NCBI RefSeq assembly: GCF_011752045.1
Contig: NZ_JAAKXW010000001.1
Span: 1,723,233 to 1,787,232 of the forward strand
Source: Microbacterium hydrocarbonoxydans
GTDB taxonomy: Bacteria > Actinomycetota > Actinomycetes > Actinomycetales > Microbacteriaceae
Direction of reading: 5' to 3'
DNA length: 64,000 bases
Below the pieces are notes generated by a model. The model ran no database searches. It was given only the letters and a program-made list of their open reading frames with translations, and was not told the DNA's origin. Made by a program: the position numbers and the translations under genes. Below, piece after piece: positions 34,591 to 44,676 of this stretch (positions are counted from its first letter, which is position 1; each line of letters begins with the position of its first letter).

Positions 34591-36146
34591 CGGGGCATCT
34601 CCTTCGTTCGGGACTGGGACCGCGCAGCGGATGCCGCGGAAGCGTCGGATGCCTCGATGCTCTCGCCGATGGCGGCATCCACGCCATGGCCCACGATCAC
34701 GTCGACGAGCTCGCCGACCCGGTCGATGAAGGTCGTCCGGCCGGCGAGATCGTCGCCGAACAGCTGCAGTCCGGCGATCGCGCGGCGGGCCAGCTCTCGG
34801 CCGTCTCGCGATGTCGCCGCGAGGTCGGCGAGGCGGCGGCCGGCGGGGTCGGTCATGGCCGCCGCGTGCGGGCCGGGGTCGAATCCGGGAAGCGGCGCCA
34901 CGCAGGCGAGATAGCCGGCGACGGTGAGGGCGATCATGTGCGGCATGGTGCCGCCGTCGAGCGCCAGGGCCGCCGGCCCGGGGATCCGCTGGCCCAGCTT
35001 CACCGACCCGTCCGTCCCGACCTGCGAGGTCCGGTGGCCGAGCGCGGTGTTGCCCCACCGGGCGAAGAGCTGCTCTTCGTACTCACGGGCGTCGATTCCG
35101 GACGGCATGTCGACCGACGGCAGGTACTCGCCGCGCAGCACTCTCCGCGCAGCGCGCTCGACGCTGTCCTGCGCGATGGACTCGCCGATGAGCGTCTGCC
35201 CGCGGAGGGCGCCGAGGTAGGCGATCAGCGAGTGGGTGCCGTTGAGCAGGCGCACCTTCATCTGCTCGTACCGGTCGACCTCGTCGGTGAACACCGCGCC
35301 GCCGGCCTCCCATGCCGGGCGTCCAGCGGCGAATCGGTCCTCGATGGCCCACATCGTGAACGGCTCGGCCGGCACCGGAGCATCGTCCCAGGCGCCCAGC
35401 CGCGCGGCCACGTCCCGACGCAGCTGATCGGTCGTCGACGGCACGATGCGGTCGACCATGCTCGAGGGGAACGTCACGGCGGCGTCGAGGTAGGCGAGCG
35501 TCTCCGCTCCCTCGTCCGCGGGAAGAGCGGCGAGGAACTCGCGCACGAGCCGCTCGGTGTGCGCGCCGTTGGCGGCGAGGTTGTCGCAGCTGAGCACCGT
35601 CAGCGGGTCACCCGAAGCGGAGCGGCGCTGCAGCCCGCGCGCAAGCTGGCCGATGGTGGTCTGCGGGACGCCCCCCGTCAGATCGGCGGCGACGCCGGCG
35701 TCCGCGGTGTCCAGGGCTCCGGTCGCCGGCGAGTAGCTGTAGCCGTTCTCGGTGACGGTGAGGGTGACGATGCGGATGCCGCGGTCGGCGATGCCGCCGA
35801 CGACGCGCTCCGGCTCCTCCGCGGCGGTGAAGACGTCGGTGTGCACGCCGGCGGCACTGAGCGACATGCCGGCAGGCGAGATCTCGGCGATCGAGTACAG
35901 GAGGTCCTGCTCGCGGAGGGCATCGACGATGCGGCGGGAGCGGGATGCGACTCCGATGATGCCCCAGTCACCGCCGTCGCGGGCGACGGCCGCGGAGGTG
36001 TATGCGGCCTGATGGGCGCGGTGGAAGCTGCCGAGACCGAGATGCAGGATCCCCGCGGACCGCGGTGCTGCCGGGAGTGCGAGACGGCCGGCGGCGGCGC
36101 GTCCGAACCGGACGGTGGGATCGTCTGTGATCTGCATGAAAGACAT
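34587..36146 (-). CDS. Mannitol dehydrogenase family: fructuronate reductase / mannonate 5-dehydrogenase type
   Basis: A 519-residue NAD-dependent dehydrogenase of the long-chain mannitol dehydrogenase family, which interconverts D-fructuronate and D-mannonate or related pairs. GILHLGLGSFHRAHQAAY (about 37-54) is the nucleotide-binding N terminus; DNLAANG, VDRIVPSTTD and KVRLLNGTHSLIAYLG (catalytic Lys/Asn/His region) are family motifs. No Shine-Dalgarno element is evident, so starts at 36146 or 36137 are both possible. It is the first gene of the operon and is divergent from the LacI gene. Confidence 0.82.
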   Translation of the reverse strand: MSFMQITDDPTVRFGRAAAGRLALPAAPRSAGILHLGLGSFHRAHQAAYTSAAVARDGGDWGIIGVASRSRRIVDALREQDLLYSIAEISPAGMSLSAAGVHTDVFTAAEEPERVVGGIADRGIRIVTLTVTENGYSYSPATGALDTADAGVAADLTGGVPQTTIGQLARGLQRRSASGDPLTVLSCDNLAANGAHTERLVREFLAALPADEGAETLAYLDAAVTFPSSMVDRIVPSTTDQLRRDVAARLGAWDDAPVPAEPFTMWAIEDRFAAGRPAWEAGGAVFTDEVDRYEQMKVRLLNGTHSLIAYLGALRGQTLIGESIAQDSVERAARRVLRGEYLPSVDMPSGIDAREYEEQLFARWGNTALGHRTSQVGTDGSVKLGQRIPGPAALALDGGTMPHMIALTVAGYLACVAPLPGFDPGPHAAAMTDPAGRRLADLAATSRDGRELARRAIAGLQLFGDDLAGRTTFIDRVGELVDVIVGHGVDAAIGESIEASDASAASAARSQSRTKEMPR

Positions 36147-36230
36147 GATGCGATAGTTGTACAAGCATTGTCAAGTGTTTGCAACGCGGATGCGTCATCA
36201 TGAGAGCAGGCCAACTGCAGAGGAGGGACA
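36147..36230. promoter_or_regulatory. Divergent promoter/operator region of the sugar-acid locus
   Basis: This 84-base gap holds TTGTACAAGCATTGTCAA (36157-36174), two TTG/CAA half-sites that could serve the adjacent LacI protein, and a TTGACA-like box on the minus strand. AGGAGG precedes the LacI start. Confidence 0.45.
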
Positions 36231-37199
36231 GTGGCAGCGACGCTCACCGACGTCGCCCGCCGTGCGGGCGTCTCCCTCGCCACCGCCTCGCGCGCCTTCG
36301 GCGAGCCCGACCGTCTCGCGCCTGCGACGCGGCAGCGTGTCCTCGATGCCGCCGCCGAGCTCGGATACGCGACTCCGCACGCCGCAGCCGCCGAGAAGAC
36401 CTTCGCCGTGATCGTCCCTGATGTGGCGAGCCCCGTCTACGCGACACTGCTCAAGGGCGTGCAGAAGGAGGCCTGGCACGGCCGGCACACCACGGTGCTC
36501 TTCGACGCCGACGAGAACCTGAACCGCGAGCGCGAGCTGATCGCCCGGGCACGCGCCTTCGACGGCATGATCCTGTGCTCCCCCCGGCTCCCCGCCGAAG
36601 AGGTGCTGTCGCTGGCCGGCGATGCGCCGTTCGTCGTCCTCAACCGCATCATCGACGGCGCGCGCTGCATCGTCATGGATACCGACCACGGTCCGCGCCA
36701 GGCCGTCGAGCATCTGTTCGCCCTGGGTCACCGGCACATCGCCTACGCCGCGGGGCCGGAGAAGTCCTGGGCCGACGTCCGCCGCGGGAGCGCCGTGCAG
36801 AACGCCTGCGAGCGCCTCGGCATCCGCTTCACCCGGCTCCACCACCAGGCCGCATCCATCCAGGGCGGCCGCGCCGCTGCGGCGACCGTGATCGCGAGCG
36901 GGGCGACGGCGGTCATCGCCTACAACGATCTCATCGCCCTCGGCATCGAGGCCGGGATAGCCGATCTCGGCAGGAGCTGCCCGGAGGACCTCAGCATCGT
37001 CGGCAACGACGACATCGACATGGCCTCGGCGCAGCAGCCTGGCCTCACCACCGTGCGGGTCGCGATCGAGCGCTCCGGGGCCCTCGGCGTGGAGGAGCTG
37101 CTCCGGGCTATCTCCGGAGCGGCGCCGACCGGAACCGTCGACCTCGAGTCGCAGCTGATCGTGCGCGGTTCGACCGCTCCCCCGCGCGCCGGGGCCTGA
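36231..37199 (+). CDS. LacI-family regulator of the sugar-acid locus
   Basis: A 322-residue regulator: helix-turn-helix TLTDVARRAGVSLATASRAF at 4-23, then a periplasmic-binding-like effector domain with FAVIVPDVASPVYATLLKGV, DGMILCSPRL and DLSIVGNDDIDMASAQQPGLT. The GTG start has AGGAGGGACA immediately upstream. It is divergent from the reductase, dehydrogenase, carrier, dehydratase operon and is its obvious regulator; a sugar acid is the likely effector. Confidence 0.9.
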   Translation: MAATLTDVARRAGVSLATASRAFGEPDRLAPATRQRVLDAAAELGYATPHAAAAEKTFAVIVPDVASPVYATLLKGVQKEAWHGRHTTVLFDADENLNRERELIARARAFDGMILCSPRLPAEEVLSLAGDAPFVVLNRIIDGARCIVMDTDHGPRQAVEHLFALGHRHIAYAAGPEKSWADVRRGSAVQNACERLGIRFTRLHHQAASIQGGRAAAATVIASGATAVIAYNDLIALGIEAGIADLGRSCPEDLSIVGNDDIDMASAQQPGLTTVRVAIERSGALGVEELLRAISGAAPTGTVDLESQLIVRGSTAPPRAGA

Positions 37200-37251
37200 G
37201 CGTCGTCGCGGCGCCCGTTCCACCCCTCCGCCGCCGTCTCACCTCGGTCCG

Positions 37252-38055
37252 CTACTGCTCGACCCGGTCCGCTGAGAGGCCTAGTGGCATCACATGCGGC
37301 CGCCCCAGGGCCGGCTCGCGCAGGATCGCGGCGCGCAGCCCGAAGACATCCGCCAGCAGCTCCTCGGTGACCACGTCGTCCGGAGTGCCCGACGCGACAA
37401 CCCGGCCGCCCTTCATCGCGACGATGCGCGAGGCGTAGCGGGCGGCCAGCGAGATGTCGTGGAGCACCATCAGCACCGTGCGCCCGTGCAGCAGGTGCAG
37501 ATCGCGGACGAGCTCGAGCACCTCGACCTGGTGGGCGAGATCGAGATACGTCGTGGGCTCGTCGAGCAGCACGATGTCGGTCTGCTGCGCCAGCGTCATC
37601 GACAGCCAGGCCCGCTGCCGCTGCCCGCCCGACAGCTCGTCCACGGGCATGTCGGCGAGCTGATCGACGCCGGTCGCGACCATCGCCTCGCGCACGATCT
37701 CCTCGTCGCCGCGCCCGAACTGCTCGAACCAGCGCTGATGCGGATGCCGTCCCCGGGCCACCAGCTCGGCGACGGTGAGGCCGGCAGGCGCCTCGGGGCT
37801 CTGCGGCAGCAGCGAGATCTGAGACGCGATGCGCCGCGTCGGGATGCGGTTCAACGGCGAGCCGTCCAGCGTCACGGCGCCGGCGGCCGGTGTCATCACC
37901 CGGCCGAGCCCCTTGAGCAGGGTCGACTTCCCGCAGCCGTTGGGACCGATGATCGCGGTCACCTCCCCGTCAGCGACGTCGAAGTCGAGGTTCTCGACGA
38001 CGACCCGGCCGTCGTAGGACAGGGTGAGCCCGCGAGCCTGGAGCCGTGAGGTCAT
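37252..38055 (-). CDS. Siderophore ABC transporter ATPase (FecE/FhuC type)
   Basis: A 267-residue ATPase with Walker A GPNGCGKST at 37-45, signature LSGGQRQRAWLSM near 140, Walker B IVLLDEPTTYLDL near 160 and the H-loop in VLHDISLAARYA. The order and length match FecE/FhuC ATPases for ferric siderophores. The ATG overlaps the stop of the permease gene (ATGA). It is the last gene of a permease, permease, ATPase operon under an iron box, and may import the siderophore made by the locus at the left edge. Confidence 0.92.
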   Translation of the reverse strand: MTSRLQARGLTLSYDGRVVVENLDFDVADGEVTAIIGPNGCGKSTLLKGLGRVMTPAAGAVTLDGSPLNRIPTRRIASQISLLPQSPEAPAGLTVAELVARGRHPHQRWFEQFGRGDEEIVREAMVATGVDQLADMPVDELSGGQRQRAWLSMTLAQQTDIVLLDEPTTYLDLAHQVEVLELVRDLHLLHGRTVLMVLHDISLAARYASRIVAMKGGRVVASGTPDDVVTEELLADVFGLRAAILREPALGRPHVMPLGLSADRVEQ

Positions 38056-39131
38056 GCGGTCCGCCTTTGCGTTCTGACGAGGAGCCACACCAGGTAGGGC
38101 ACTCCGATGATGGCCGTCCCGATTCCCGCGGGCAGCGGGATCGGGAAGAGCCGGGCCGTGAGCAGATCCGCCAGCACGACGATCACCGCGCCGACCAGGG
38201 CGGATGCGGCGAACGGCGGGGTCGGGGAGCCGACCAGGAGACGGGCGATCTGCGGTGCTGCGAGCGCGACGAATCCCAGCGGCCCGGCGATCACCGTCGC
38301 GAGGGACGCGAGCAGGATCGCGGCGAGCAGGGCGACCACGCGGACGCGCGTGATCGAGGAGCCGAGGCCGATCGCCGTCGCGTCGCCGAACGCCGTGAAC
38401 GACAGCGGCCGGGCGAGGAGACCCGCCACGACCGTCAGACCGATCGCGGCGACGGCGAGGGGACCGACGAGCGCCCATTCCTCGGCGTTCAGGGAACCCG
38501 TCATCCAGGTCAGAGCCTGTGCGGCGTTCGTCACGTCCCCGAGCGTCAGCATCCAGGTCACCAGGCTCGTCGCGAGCCAGGAGACGCCGAGCCCGACGAG
38601 CACGATCCGGTAGCCGTCGACGGTTCCGCGGTGGGCGAGCAGGAACACCGCCACGCCCGCCGCGAGCCCGCCGAGGAACGCGGCCGCCGGCATCCCGAGC
38701 AGGGCTGCGGCGCCGGAGAGCCCTCCGGCGCCGCCACCGGCGAGCACGAGCACGCCCACCGCGCCGAGCGATGCGCCCGCCGTGACCCCGAGCACGTCGG
38801 GGCTCGCCAGCGGGTTGCGAGCGATCGTCTGCGTGATGGCGCCGGCCATGGCGAGTGCGGCCCCCGCCACCACCGCGGCGGCGGTGCGCGGCATCCGGAA
38901 CTCCCTGACGGCCAGCTCGGTCTTGAAGTCGGGGGCGTCGCCAAACATGGTGCGCAGGACCGCGAGCAGGTCGATGGACGTGCCGCCGAGGGAGAGGTGC
39001 ACGGCACACGCGAGCACCACGGCCACCAGCAGCGCCGTCACGACGACGACGTTCCGCGGCCGCCACAGCAGGGAGACCGGGCCCAGGCGCAGGACGGGGA
39101 GCAGGGGCCTCACCTGCGTGCGAAGGCTCAC
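38052..39131 (-). CDS. Siderophore ABC transporter permease (FecCD family, second)
   Basis: A 359-residue permease with about nine or ten helices and FecCD motifs: FRMPRTAAAVVAGAALAMAG, NPLASPDVLGVTAGASLGA and the cytoplasmic loop GPLGFVALAAPQIARLLVG that contacts the ATPase. The GTG start overlaps the preceding stop (GTGA), which decides it against a longer frame. It pairs with the other FecCD protein to form a heterodimeric channel. Confidence 0.9.
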   Translation of the reverse strand: MSLRTQVRPLLPVLRLGPVSLLWRPRNVVVVTALLVAVVLACAVHLSLGGTSIDLLAVLRTMFGDAPDFKTELAVREFRMPRTAAAVVAGAALAMAGAITQTIARNPLASPDVLGVTAGASLGAVGVLVLAGGGAGGLSGAAALLGMPAAAFLGGLAAGVAVFLLAHRGTVDGYRIVLVGLGVSWLATSLVTWMLTLGDVTNAAQALTWMTGSLNAEEWALVGPLAVAAIGLTVVAGLLARPLSFTAFGDATAIGLGSSITRVRVVALLAAILLASLATVIAGPLGFVALAAPQIARLLVGSPTPPFAASALVGAVIVVLADLLTARLFPIPLPAGIGTAIIGVPYLVWLLVRTQRRTA

Positions 39132-40150
39132 AGCGACACCATCCGACGACGCCGGGCCAGCATGATGAAGAAGGGAGCACCCGCCACGGCGAGGACCACG
39201 GCGACCGAGAGCTCTCCGGGGCGTGCGATCACGCGGCCGATGGTGTCGGCGAGCAGCACCACGGCACTGCCGATCAGTGCGGAGGCAGGCATCTGCCATC
39301 GGTAATCGGCGCCGACGATCGCACGGGCGATGTGCGGCACGATGAGGCCGGCGAACGCGATGGGCCCGGCGAGCATGACCGCGGTGCCGGCGAGCAGCGT
39401 GATGGTCGCGATGCCGAGGACTCGTGCACGCCGGAGCGAGACGCCGAGGGATGCGGCGGACTGCGGGCCGAGCGCCAGGGCGTTGAGCGCCGGAGCGTTG
39501 GCGATCGCCAGCAGCGCCCCGATCACCGCGAACGGCCACATGTACGCGATCGCCCCGTTGCGCGTCGCGAGCGACCCGACCTGCCAGAACCGCAGCGCCT
39601 CCAGCGCGTCCATGTTCAGGAGCACCACCGTGGTGACCAGGGCGCCGCAGAGCGCGGAGACCGCGACGCCCGCGAGGACGAGGGTGATCGGCGTCGCTCC
39701 GCCGCGGACGCTGGCCGCGATCGCGAAGACGAGGGCAGATGCGGCGAGCGCACCGCCGAAGGCGAACATCGCCTGGACCGGCCCCGAGGGGTTCCCGAAG
39801 GCGGCGACGAGCACGATCGCCAGGGCCGCCCCCTGGAAGATGCCGAGCAGACCGGGGTCCGCGATCGGGTTGCGGGTGTGTCCCTGCACGAGCGTCCCCG
39901 CGAGGCCCAGGCACGCCCCGACGACGATGCCGAGCACGGTACGCGGGATGCGCAGGCCGATGATCGCCAGATCCTTCTCGCTGCCCGTCGGCGCGAAGAG
40001 TGCGGTGGCGACGTCGAGCGGCGTCGTCGGCATCCCGCCGATGCAGACGCTCGCCACGACGGCGACGATCAGAGCGGCCGTCGCCCACGCGAGCATGGCA
40101 AGGCGATCCGCACGGCGGCGGTGAGGGGTTACGACGGCGGTTGAGGTCAC
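39128..40150 (-). CDS. Siderophore ABC transporter permease (FecCD family, first)
   Basis: A 340-residue permease with the same fold: LRIPRTVLGIVVGACLGLAG, NPIADPGLLGIFQGAALA and the loop GPIAFAGLIVPHIARAIVG. The GTG start at 40150 has no clear Shine-Dalgarno element and lies 33 bases from the iron box. It is the first gene of the operon and is divergent from the binding-protein gene. Confidence 0.9.
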   Translation of the reverse strand: MTSTAVVTPHRRRADRLAMLAWATAALIVAVVASVCIGGMPTTPLDVATALFAPTGSEKDLAIIGLRIPRTVLGIVVGACLGLAGTLVQGHTRNPIADPGLLGIFQGAALAIVLVAAFGNPSGPVQAMFAFGGALAASALVFAIAASVRGGATPITLVLAGVAVSALCGALVTTVVLLNMDALEALRFWQVGSLATRNGAIAYMWPFAVIGALLAIANAPALNALALGPQSAASLGVSLRRARVLGIATITLLAGTAVMLAGPIAFAGLIVPHIARAIVGADYRWQMPASALIGSAVVLLADTIGRVIARPGELSVAVVLAVAGAPFFIMLARRRRMVSL

Positions 40151-40182
40151 GGGCCCGGGGTCTGCTAAGTTCTTGCGAGGAA

Positions 40183-40201
40183 TTAGGTAAGCCTAAGCTC
40201 T
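40183..40201. promoter_or_regulatory. DtxR/IdeR-type iron box
   Basis: TTAGGTAAGCCTAAGCTCT matches 14 of 19 positions of the DtxR/IdeR consensus TTAGGTTAGGCTAACCTAA. It lies between the divergent permease and binding-protein genes, so iron-loaded DtxR/IdeR should repress both sides. Confidence 0.8.
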
Positions 40202-40244
40202 CCTCGCCCATCCTACCCAGACTCAGAAAGCTGCGTCACACGTC

Positions 40245-41252
40245 ATGTCGCCATTCCGATCCGCACTCGCCCTCCTCGCCGCCGGCGCCCTGGTCCTCGG
40301 CCTCGCCGGATGCCAGGCCTCCGCCGCGCCCGAGACCGAGACCGAGACCGAGGCGACGGCAGCCGCCGATGCCGGCTTCCCGCTCACGATCGAGCACGCG
40401 ATGGGCGAGACCACCATTCCGGAGCGCCCGCTGCGCGTCGTGGCCCTCGACCCCAGCTACGTCGACGCGACCCTGCTCCTCGGTGCGGAGCTCGTCGGCT
40501 ACGCCGAGTACCGCCAGGATCCGGAGAACCCGTTCGCGCCGTACCTCGGCGACGTGACCGAGGAGACGAAGGACGCCGTCAACGTCGGCACCATCGCCGA
40601 GCCCGACCTCGAGAAGATCCTCGAGCTGGAGCCCGACCTCATCATCTCCGCGAAGGTGCGCCAGGAGGCGCTCTACCCGCAGCTGGCGAAGATCGCCCCG
40701 ACGGTCTTCTCCGAGAGCACCGGCCCCACCTGGAAGGAGAACGTCGTCCTCCTCGGCACGGCGCTCGGCGAGCAGGAGAAGGCCGAAGCCCTCGTCGCCG
40801 AGTACGAGGAGCGCGCCGCCGCCGTCGGCGCCGAGATCCTCGAGGCCGACCCCGAGGCCACATATTCGCTGGTCCGCTTCGCCGGCGAGGACACCGCGCG
40901 CCTGTACTCCAGCACGTCGTTCATCGGCGAGATCATGTCCGACATGGGCCTCCCCCGCCCGGAGGGTCAGCCCGACACGGACGAGACCATCTTCGTCCCC
41001 CTCTCCGCCGAGCAGATCCTGCAGGCCGACGCCTCGGTCATCCTCGTCAGCGCCTGGGAGCCCGAGGGGGCCGAGGGCGACGCCTCCCGCGCGCAGCGCG
41101 CGCAGTTCGAGTCGAACCCGCTGTGGTCCAAGCTGACCGGCGAGATCGTCCCTGTCGACGACGCGACCTTCGTGGCCTCCGTGTCGATCCAGGGCGCGCA
41201 CGCCGTCATCACCGAGCTCGCCGAGCACTTCGGCGTCGACCCGCTCGACTGA
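40245..41252 (+). CDS. Ferric-siderophore-binding lipoprotein (FecB/FepB type)
   Basis: A 335-residue family 8 binding protein. The signal peptide ends in lipobox LAGC (Cys near 23), followed by a Glu/Thr-rich tether. The mature part has RPLRVVALDPSYVDATLLLGA, EPDLEKILELEPDLIIS and the long backbone helix joining two lobes. It is divergent from the FecCD/FecE operon across a shared iron box and ends at a strong terminator. The ligand is a ferric siderophore, type unknown. Confidence 0.92.
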   Translation: MSPFRSALALLAAGALVLGLAGCQASAAPETETETEATAAADAGFPLTIEHAMGETTIPERPLRVVALDPSYVDATLLLGAELVGYAEYRQDPENPFAPYLGDVTEETKDAVNVGTIAEPDLEKILELEPDLIISAKVRQEALYPQLAKIAPTVFSESTGPTWKENVVLLGTALGEQEKAEALVAEYEERAAAVGAEILEADPEATYSLVRFAGEDTARLYSSTSFIGEIMSDMGLPRPEGQPDTDETIFVPLSAEQILQADASVILVSAWEPEGAEGDASRAQRAQFESNPLWSKLTGEIVPVDDATFVASVSIQGAHAVITELAEHFGVDPLD

Positions 41253-41274
41253 TCGGCCACCGCCGATCCGTCCC

Positions 41275-41314
41275 AGAGGGACGGATGCCTCACACCCGAG
41301 GCATCCGTCCCTCT
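41275..41314. terminator. Bidirectional terminator between fecB-type and jetC-type genes
   Basis: A perfect 17-bp stem (AGAGGGACGGATGCCTC and complement) with a 6-base loop, followed by CTCTCGTT, lies between the convergent genes. The whole gap is 67 bases, leaving no room for a jetD gene. Confidence 0.85.
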
Positions 41315-41319
41315 CTCGT

Positions 41320-44300
41320 TCAGGCGATCTGCTCCGGAAGCCCCACCTTCGGCTTGGCCCAGGAGCGCCCGCGGGTGTCCTTGAGGATGTCGTACTCGAC
41401 GTCGACGTGCGGCTCGATGGCGCTGTACTTGTCGTTCGGGGCGCCGATCACGAGCTGGAAGCCCAGCCCGCGCCATGCCCCGATCGCGCGCTTGGTGAAG
41501 TGCGCGTCCGCCTTGATGAGGGCCTCGTCCATGAAGACCGGCGCGTAGCGCGGACGCGGCGCTCCGGCGTCGCCGAGCTGGTAGCGCAGGGCGGCGCCCA
41601 CGATGAACGCGACGAGCTCCTGCGACTCGCCACCGGACTTCTCGCCGATGTGGTCGTAGAGCGCGACGTGCTGTCGCGTGACCGCGTGGACGCGCTCGGC
41701 GCTCACCCGCACGTGATTGCGCACGTCGATGAGCTCGGCGAAGTCGGGCGCCGTGCGGCGCATCCTGCCGATGAGGCGGCCCATCCTGCGGTAGACCGCC
41801 TCGCGCTCGGCATCCGTCGACGCCGACTCGATGAGCCCGCGGACTTCGCGCAGCTCCCGGCGGAACCGCTTGCGGGCTTCCGACTGGTTCTCCCGCGGGG
41901 TGATCTGCAGCCGGTGGTCGTCGTCGTAGAAGGGCAGCTCCGACATGATCCGGTTGATCGGGTCGATACGGTCCTTGATCTCGCGCAGCGAGCGGCTGAG
42001 CGTCGAGTCGAGACTCGTGAGATCGTTGCCGGAGAGCTTGAGCAGGCTGTCCCGCCACTCGGTCTCGAGCTCGTGCAGCCCGTTGGTCTGCAGCGCCTCG
42101 AGGATGCCCTCGAACTCGGCGACCGACTCGTCGGGGTCGGGGAGGATCGTGAGGTTGTCCCACCGTTCGAGGAACCCGGTCATCAGCCGGCGCATGTTCT
42201 CGCGCTGCTCGTCGTGGGCGTCCGCGGCGGCTCGGCGGTCCTCGAGCAGGCGCTGGGCGGCGGTGCGCAGCGCCGTCTCCAGGTGCGCCAGACGCTGCGT
42301 GGCCGTGGGGGTCGCGGCGTCGAGGAGCAGGAACCGGGAGTCGAGGAACGACGCGTGCCGCTCCCCCAGCACGAGGTCGTCCGCCTCGGCGGCATCGATG
42401 ACGCCCTGGCAGGCGTCGACGTCGTCGGTGACCTGCGCCCACTGGGCCTGGGTCTGCTCGAGGTCGCTCGCGAGACGGGCCTCCTCCTGCCGGAGCCGCG
42501 CGGCGCGGGCCCTCAGGTCGTCGGCCTGCTTCTGCAGCTGAGCGATCTCGGGGCTGTCCGTCGTGACCTCGGCCTCCACGGCCAGCCAGCGCTCCCGCTC
42601 CGCCTCGACCGCGGCGACGTCGATCTGCTCCCAGGTGAGGTCCTCGATCTTCGCGTGCGCCTTCGACTGCGCCTCGATCCGGTCGAGCGCCGCCTCGGCA
42701 TCCGCCGCCGCTGCCGCCGCGCGCTCGTACCGCGCCGCGAGCTCCTGCAGCTGCTCGTCGAGCTCGCGGAGCCGGCGATCGTTCGTGAAGCCGAGCACGT
42801 TGGCGCGGCCCTGCCCGCCGTGGGCTCCGCGGCTGCCCTGCGACACCTGCCCGGTGATCGTCAGCGCCTTGGCGTGGTCGGCGAGCTGAGCGGACGAGTC
42901 GACGCAGACGTACCCGAAGCGTTCCTGAAGACGCTGCTGCAGCCAGCCCGTGAACGGCGTCGGCTGATGGTCGAGACGGCCGGGGAGCGTCCTGGCGTCG
43001 GCGCTGCGGATCTCCGCGAGCCCGGTGTGCACGCCCTCGTAGCTCAGCCGCTCCGGGGTGCGGACGGCGTTGATCGCGGCACGGAACGCGTCGACGTGCG
43101 CCACGTCGATGAGGAGGGTGCGGGCGAAGCCGCCGAGCGCGAGGTTGAAGGCCTCGCGCCAGGGCTCGAACTCCGTGCGCACTTCGATGAGCTCCCCGAC
43201 GAAGGGCAGGTCGGCCGGGTCGAGTCCCGCCGCCTTCGCGAGCAGGTTGCGGGATTCGTCGAGGTGCGGAGGGATGCTGCTGCGCATCCGGCTGGTCCGG
43301 TCGCGCTCGCCCTGCAGGCGATCCCGCTCGGACATCGCGGCTCGCCGGGCGGTCTCCGCCTCCGCGAACGCGGCACGGGCCTCGCGCACGCCGCCGTTGG
43401 GCGAGGAGCTGCGGACGCGGGCGACGAGGCTCTCGAATTGCGCGGCGGACCCGACCTCGACGCCGAGCTCGCGGATCACGGCGTCGAACCGCTCGCGCTC
43501 GCGGCGCACGTCCTCCAGTCGGCGCTCCGTGACGCGGAGCTCGCGCTGGGCAGTCTCAAGACGGTCGCCGCCGGACTGCCGGAGCACGTCGAGGAGCCCC
43601 TCGCGCTCGACCTCGGCGGCGTCGATGAGGGCGCGCTTCTCCCGGACGGCGAGCTGCAGCGTGCGGGCGCGGTCGCCGAGCTCGCCCTCGACCTCGCGGA
43701 GCAGGTCGAGGCGGCGCTGCGCGCTCCACAGCGCAGCGAGGGAAGAGGTGTCGGAGAAGACGCCGACCTCGTCGATGACGCGCACCCGCTCGGCGGCGGA
43801 GGCGATCCGCTGCTTGATGCCGCGGATCGGCTCAAGCGCGCTGACCTGCTGCTTCGCCGTCAGCATCCGCGTGCGCGTGCTCTCGAGCTCGTCGAAGTGG
43901 GCGACGACGGCATCCGCTGTCGCCATCGTCTCCGGCTCTTCGAGGACGAGCTTCTTGTAGAGGTCGTCGACCGTGGTGATCTGCTGCCCGGCCTGGATGC
44001 GCGCCAGCAGGCTGATCGCCTTCGCACCGGATCCGGCGGCGCCGATGCCGAGCACGGCGTGCAGCCGCGCCGAGAACTCCCGGTCGGTCGCGAGCGTCTC
44101 GAGCCCGGCGGCCCGGACGGCGGCATCCGACAGGCGCTGCGCCGCGGCCCGCTCGAGGCGCGAGAGGTCGAAGGATCCGTTCACGGTGGCCCGCACGCGG
44201 GTGGTGTCCTCGAGGGTCCGCGCATCCGCCGGGATGTACCAGGCGCGCACGGCCGTGAAGCGCGATCCGTCGTGGTCGAGCCACGTCATCGCGATGGCGC

Positions 44301-44676
44301 TCCAGGTGTCCTCGCCGTCTCCGCGGAGCACCCGGAGCTTCGTGCCCTCATCGGTGCGGGACTCGTCGATCTTGCCGCGGCCGTACGAGAGGATGTTCCG
44401 CTGCTCGTCGCCGCGGGGACGGCCGGTGACGCCGCCGTTGGACGCGCCGTTGAAGGGCGTGGTGTGCGGCATCAGCAGGGCGATGTACGCGTCCATCAGC
44501 GTGGACTTGCCGGAGCCGGAGCCGCCGCAGAGCAGCGTCGCGTCGGGCGAGAAGCGCACGAGGTGGGGGCCGCCGTCGTAGCCGCCCCAGTTGATGAGCT
44601 GCAGGTCCTCAGCGACCCACTGCTGCCCGCGGGAGCCCGCGGGGATGAGTCCGAAGAGGGTGTCGACCATGGTCAT
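41320..44676 (-). CDS. jetC: JetC/MksB-type SMC-like ATPase of a Wadjet-type complex
   Basis: A 1118-residue SMC-like protein. Walker [10 protein letters not shown] lies at 51-59, the signature motif SGGES at about 1014-1018 and Walker B VFMDE at about 1047-1051. Between them are long Glu/Arg/Ala-rich coiled coils (about 300-480 and 690-850) around a hinge-like central globular part (about 540-670). Heads and coils assemble with JetA and JetB into a DNA-loop-extruding motor that detects small circular DNA in Wadjet defence; MksB homologues also act in chromosome organisation. The ATG overlaps the jetB stop (ATGA). No nuclease gene follows. Confidence 0.92.
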   Translation of the reverse strand: MTMVDTLFGLIPAGSRGQQWVAEDLQLINWGGYDGGPHLVRFSPDATLLCGGSGSGKSTLMDAYIALLMPHTTPFNGASNGGVTGRPRGDEQRNILSYGRGKIDESRTDEGTKLRVLRGDGEDTWSAIAMTWLDHDGSRFTAVRAWYIPADARTLEDTTRVRATVNGSFDLSRLERAAAQRLSDAAVRAAGLETLATDREFSARLHAVLGIGAAGSGAKAISLLARIQAGQQITTVDDLYKKLVLEEPETMATADAVVAHFDELESTRTRMLTAKQQVSALEPIRGIKQRIASAAERVRVIDEVGVFSDTSSLAALWSAQRRLDLLREVEGELGDRARTLQLAVREKRALIDAAEVEREGLLDVLRQSGGDRLETAQRELRVTERRLEDVRRERERFDAVIRELGVEVGSAAQFESLVARVRSSSPNGGVREARAAFAEAETARRAAMSERDRLQGERDRTSRMRSSIPPHLDESRNLLAKAAGLDPADLPFVGELIEVRTEFEPWREAFNLALGGFARTLLIDVAHVDAFRAAINAVRTPERLSYEGVHTGLAEIRSADARTLPGRLDHQPTPFTGWLQQRLQERFGYVCVDSSAQLADHAKALTITGQVSQGSRGAHGGQGRANVLGFTNDRRLRELDEQLQELAARYERAAAAAADAEAALDRIEAQSKAHAKIEDLTWEQIDVAAVEAERERWLAVEAEVTTDSPEIAQLQKQADDLRARAARLRQEEARLASDLEQTQAQWAQVTDDVDACQGVIDAAEADDLVLGERHASFLDSRFLLLDAATPTATQRLAHLETALRTAAQRLLEDRRAAADAHDEQRENMRRLMTGFLERWDNLTILPDPDESVAEFEGILEALQTNGLHELETEWRDSLLKLSGNDLTSLDSTLSRSLREIKDRIDPINRIMSELPFYDDDHRLQITPRENQSEARKRFRRELREVRGLIESASTDAEREAVYRRMGRLIGRMRRTAPDFAELIDVRNHVRVSAERVHAVTRQHVALYDHIGEKSGGESQELVAFIVGAALRYQLGDAGAPRPRYAPVFMDEALIKADAHFTKRAIGAWRGLGFQLVIGAPNDKYSAIEPHVDVEYDILKDTRGRSWAKPKVGLPEQIA

